Assembly (NCBI RefSeq): GCF_000243675.2
Contig: NZ_AHMM02000011.1
Coordinates: 1 to 6,572, forward strand
Source: Leptospira inadai serovar Lyme str. 10
Lineage (GTDB): Bacteria; Spirochaetota; Leptospiria; Leptospirales; Leptospiraceae
Length of the DNA: 6,572 bases
Direction: 5' to 3'
The position numbers and the translations under genes were made by a program. Under the pieces are notes generated by a model. That model did no database searches. It saw only the letters and a program-made list of their open reading frames with translations, and was not told where the DNA came from. Below, one piece after another: positions 4,060 to 6,572 of the stretch. How positions within the stretch are numbered: the first letter of the stretch is position 1; every line of letters starts with the position of its first letter.

Positions 4060-6572
4060 CGTTTTTTCACCACAATAGTATTATAATTCCCCATACCAAG
4101 CAAATACTCCCCATATTTATAACGAACTAATTTATCAGTTTTATTAGAGTCCCTAACAATCCATTCGCCACGAACATCGTCATAGCCAATGATTGTCACT
4201 CTGTGACCTGATTGATAATCAACTCCGTCTGGTTTCACTGGTCGTCCTTTCGGATTAATATCCAAATTACCGGAGGCATCATATCTTGGTCCATCAATAT
4301 ACATACCCGCATTTATCATCTTGCCTTCTTTAAGAGCTTGTTTAATTGCTTCCAATTTTTCTATAGGAGTTGTTTTATTCTCTACTATGTTAACTGCTTT
4401 TAGCCCAAATTTATCTAAAATTTTATCGTAAGCAGCACCCATGTTAGTAGACATTTCAGCTGTTAAACCCATGTCGCGTTCCAAGTGCGCCAATTCTTCC
4501 ACAGGTGACCTCCCAGAATTCCGAAGCATTACACCTGCTTGGATCAGCTGGTCTAATAAAGAATATGTTTGACAAACATTACGACCATCTTGAGTATATG
4601 TATACATTTTTAAATCTTTGCTTTCTTTAAGATTATCGTTTCTACCGCCGGACATCAGCTTGTTCTCGTAAGAAAGTACTTCCGTCTTCCCTTTAAAGTC
4701 CGAATACTGATATCCTTCTCCGACTCCGGTGTTAATGACTCCCTTTTCAAGATGAATCCTTTCTCCATCGACTCTATATTTAGTTCCTTCATTCTTGAAG
4801 ATCTTCGTTAAATAATCGATATTCTTTTTGCTCCATTCTTGCCGCAGCTCTGTGGGAGAATAAAATTTGGCTAGCTTATCGGGCAGCGTGTCATTCAGTT
4901 TTGTTTGAGAGAACTCCTGATGATTCGCTTCAATCTTCTCTCGTTGAGATTCATATTTTGCGAACTTCTCACTGAAATCCGCTATCTCATTTTGCGCCCG
5001 CTTAACTTTGCTTTCATTTACCTTTTGCTTTGCATCAGGTTTTTGCGACTTCGCCAAATCTTCGGATAACCTACCATAATCTCTCTGCTTCAAGATACCA
5101 AAAATGGTTCTCTCCTCTCTTGCAATTCTGGAATTTCTTTTTTCAGCTGCTTCTCGGCCTTTTTGAGTCAATTCGCCGAGCTTCTCAAGATTATTTAAAA
5201 CCTCATATTGTTTTGAAGCCATCCTCTGCTTAATAGTAGCGATCTCTTGCTTGACCTCTTCTTTATTTACTTTCTTGCTATTACTATTTAGGAGTTTCTC
5301 TTGCTCCTTAAGCTTTTTCTCATCCGTTGAATATTCTCTCTTCGATTTTACTAGATCGCTAATCGTTTTATTTGCCTGCTCGCCAGTATCTTTGAAAATC
5401 TTCGATTCCGCCTCAAGCATGCTTTTACGTTCTTCCATTTTCTGCGGATCTTTGCTCAGTCCTGTAACTTCTTCGTAAGACGCTTTAGCAGCTCGTTTCA
5501 AAAAAGCATCCAGGTTATAGTTATGAACCAGCACCCCAGCCTTCGTTATAAAATAACTGTGGTTGCCTTCCACCTCGAGGTTATAAACACGATCTTGCCT
5601 GCGGATCTCTTCTATCTTACGGATTCCTAATGTGCCCGTATACGTTTCCGACCAGTTAGGTGCATGGTTTGTTGCATTGCTTACTGAGGTTAACGATGCT
5701 CCGATCGGAATCTGTCTTGCATTCATCTCAGATAGAATCGCCGTATTCTGGATACTTGCCAGTGTCACGGACCGGTTGGCAGGTTGGAGGTCCTTCACTT
5801 GAGTCCAGCCTTGTCCCTTCACATAGAAGGGGTGATTCCAGGTCGTTTCTACTGTAGTTCCGTTGGTGTATGTGATCTTATGGATTAGAGGCACGTCATG
5901 GATGAAGGTTTCCGTGACCTTCTCAAAGGATAGCTTACCCGTATTCTCATTATGGGATAATACGTATTCTCCCACTCGGATCTTCTCGATTGGTTTAAAG
6001 CCCTCTTTTGTTCTGACTAGGGTACCGGCTACAAAACAGGAGTCGAATTCAAACTTCTTATTTCCGTCACTTCGTATACCACCCGTATCCGATACTCCAA
6101 ACGAGAGCAATACGTCCGATTTCAAACGGGTCAACACATTTTCTAGGACTCCCTCTGAAGAGGCTCCCTTTTTCAGGCTTATATCAAGATCATACTTATC
6201 TTTCAATGCAGCGGCTGTGTTCTCAAACGTAGATTCCCAAGACTTCTGACCCAACTTTTCGATCGTCTTATCTTTATAGTTCTGATACATCGCAAGGACT
6301 TCATTCCCTCTTCCTTGAGCGATCATCTCCCTCACTGTAGATTCCTTGATCTGACCGTTCTCGGATAGCACATGTCCGACTACCTCTGCGTTATGGTTCA
6401 CTCCTTCCGCATGGAGTTCTCCCGCGTGTTCTTGGATTACGTTATTATTAAGCTCGGTTTGGAAATTCGCATTCCCGTGGACTGATCCGAATTTATGTGT
6501 ATTCGGATCAAAGTCTACCGAGGCGACTGTCGCTCCTCTGTATTGTCCGCTTAGATTAAAGCTGCCGTTGTT
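4056..6572 (-). CDS. Large polymorphic-toxin-like protein with Hint domain and C-terminal papain-like (C39-like) cysteine protease; 5' end outside window
   Basis: The protein appears to be a large exported carrier whose C-terminal protease is freed by a Hint domain. The frame is open to the window edge, so the GTG at 6401 is not the true start; 838 codons are visible. Residues are counted from that GTG codon. Upstream and up to about 118 lies the end of the carrier body. The Hint domain is at 121-295: SCFVAGTLV with nucleophile C122, TTWNHPF with T187 and H190, GWTQVKDL, then VYNLEVEGNHSYFITKAGVL and the terminal H293-N294. Y295 follows instead of Cys/Ser/Thr, which fits cleavage without splicing. 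Residues 300-520 are Lys/Glu/Gln-rich and probably coiled coil. The protease is at about 575-781: Q604, six residues before C610 as in papain, then H733 (SGHRVTIIGYDD) and D751 or N753 (IVRDSN). A transglutaminase- or deamidase-like activity of the same fold is possible. It overlaps the next gene by ATGA. The large Leptospira protein families with variable C-termini are the likely relatives. Confidence 0.88.
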   Translation of the reverse strand, partial: NNGSFNLSGQYRGATVASVDFDPNTHKFGSVHGNANFQTELNNNVIQEHAGELHAEGVNHNAEVVGHVLSENGQIKESTVREMIAQGRGNEVLAMYQNYKDKTIEKLGQKSWESTFENTAAALKDKYDLDISLKKGASSEGVLENVLTRLKSDVLLSFGVSDTGGIRSDGNKKFEFDSCFVAGTLVRTKEGFKPIEKIRVGEYVLSHNENTGKLSFEKVTETFIHDVPLIHKITYTNGTTVETTWNHPFYVKGQGWTQVKDLQPANRSVTLASIQNTAILSEMNARQIPIGASLTSVSNATNHAPNWSETYTGTLGIRKIEEIRRQDRVYNLEVEGNHSYFITKAGVLVHNYNLDAFLKRAAKASYEEVTGLSKDPQKMEERKSMLEAESKIFKDTGEQANKTISDLVKSKREYSTDEKKLKEQEKLLNSNSKKVNKEEVKQEIATIKQRMASKQYEVLNNLEKLGELTQKGREAAEKRNSRIAREERTIFGILKQRDYGRLSEDLAKSQKPDAKQKVNESKVKRAQNEIADFSEKFAKYESQREKIEANHQEFSQTKLNDTLPDKLAKFYSPTELRQEWSKKNIDYLTKIFKNEGTKYRVDGERIHLEKGVINTGVGEGYQYSDFKGKTEVLSYENKLMSGGRNDNLKESKDLKMYTYTQDGRNVCQTYSLLDQLIQAGVMLRNSGRSPVEELAHLERDMGLTAEMSTNMGAAYDKILDKFGLKAVNIVENKTTPIEKLEAIKQALKEGKMINAGMYIDGPRYDASGNLDINPKGRPVKPDGVDYQSGHRVTIIGYDDVRGEWIVRDSNKTDKLVRYKYGEYLLGMGNYNTIVVKKR

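Noticed and set aside
5863..6249. 128-codon + strand ORF opposite the toxin gene
   Set aside because: It is antisense to the well-supported Hint coding region, and its translation has no family features.

Overview
The window looks like accessory DNA from a spirochaete, most likely Leptospira (inference, moderate confidence). The pointers are an IS66-type transposase with moderate-to-low GC, a lipoprotein with a relaxed spirochaete-style lipobox, and the 3' part of a very large secreted-type protein carrying a Hint domain, an arrangement known in large Leptospira proteins. No rRNA, tRNA, CRISPR array or phage structural gene is visible.

Left third (1-1947, + strand): the right-hand part of an IS66-family insertion sequence. 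It holds the end of tnpB, which appears damaged by frame changes, an intact 523-codon tnpC transposase, and a candidate terminal inverted-repeat end (GAGCGCTTAC at 1938-1947). The left end of the element lies outside the window. Next comes a small orphan lipoprotein gene (2072-2623, +), closed by a strong Rho-independent terminator (2645-2690).

Right two thirds (2778-6572, - strand): a tightly overlapping three-gene operon reading leftward. First is the 3' end of a large gene, open to the window edge with 838 codons visible, encoding in order a secreted-protein body, an intein/hedgehog-like Hint autoprocessing domain, a long charged coiled-coil-like stretch, and a C-terminal papain-like (peptidase C39-like) cysteine protease with visible Gln-Cys-His-Asp/Asn residues. 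An ATGA overlap links it to a 226-codon gene with a clear Sec signal peptide. That gene overlaps by 17 bp a 205-codon gene with one N-terminal membrane anchor. This is the layout of a polymorphic-toxin locus: processed C-terminal toxin followed by candidate immunity genes. Both candidates appear to be exported or membrane-anchored facing outward, which suggests the protease acts in the cell envelope rather than the cytoplasm.

The two halves converge on the 2624-2777 gap, so the insertion sequence and lipoprotein are transcribed toward the toxin operon. The first candidate immunity gene is much more AT-rich than the Hint region and starts with an A10 tract. Both points fit a module that is exchanged between strains or is variable.
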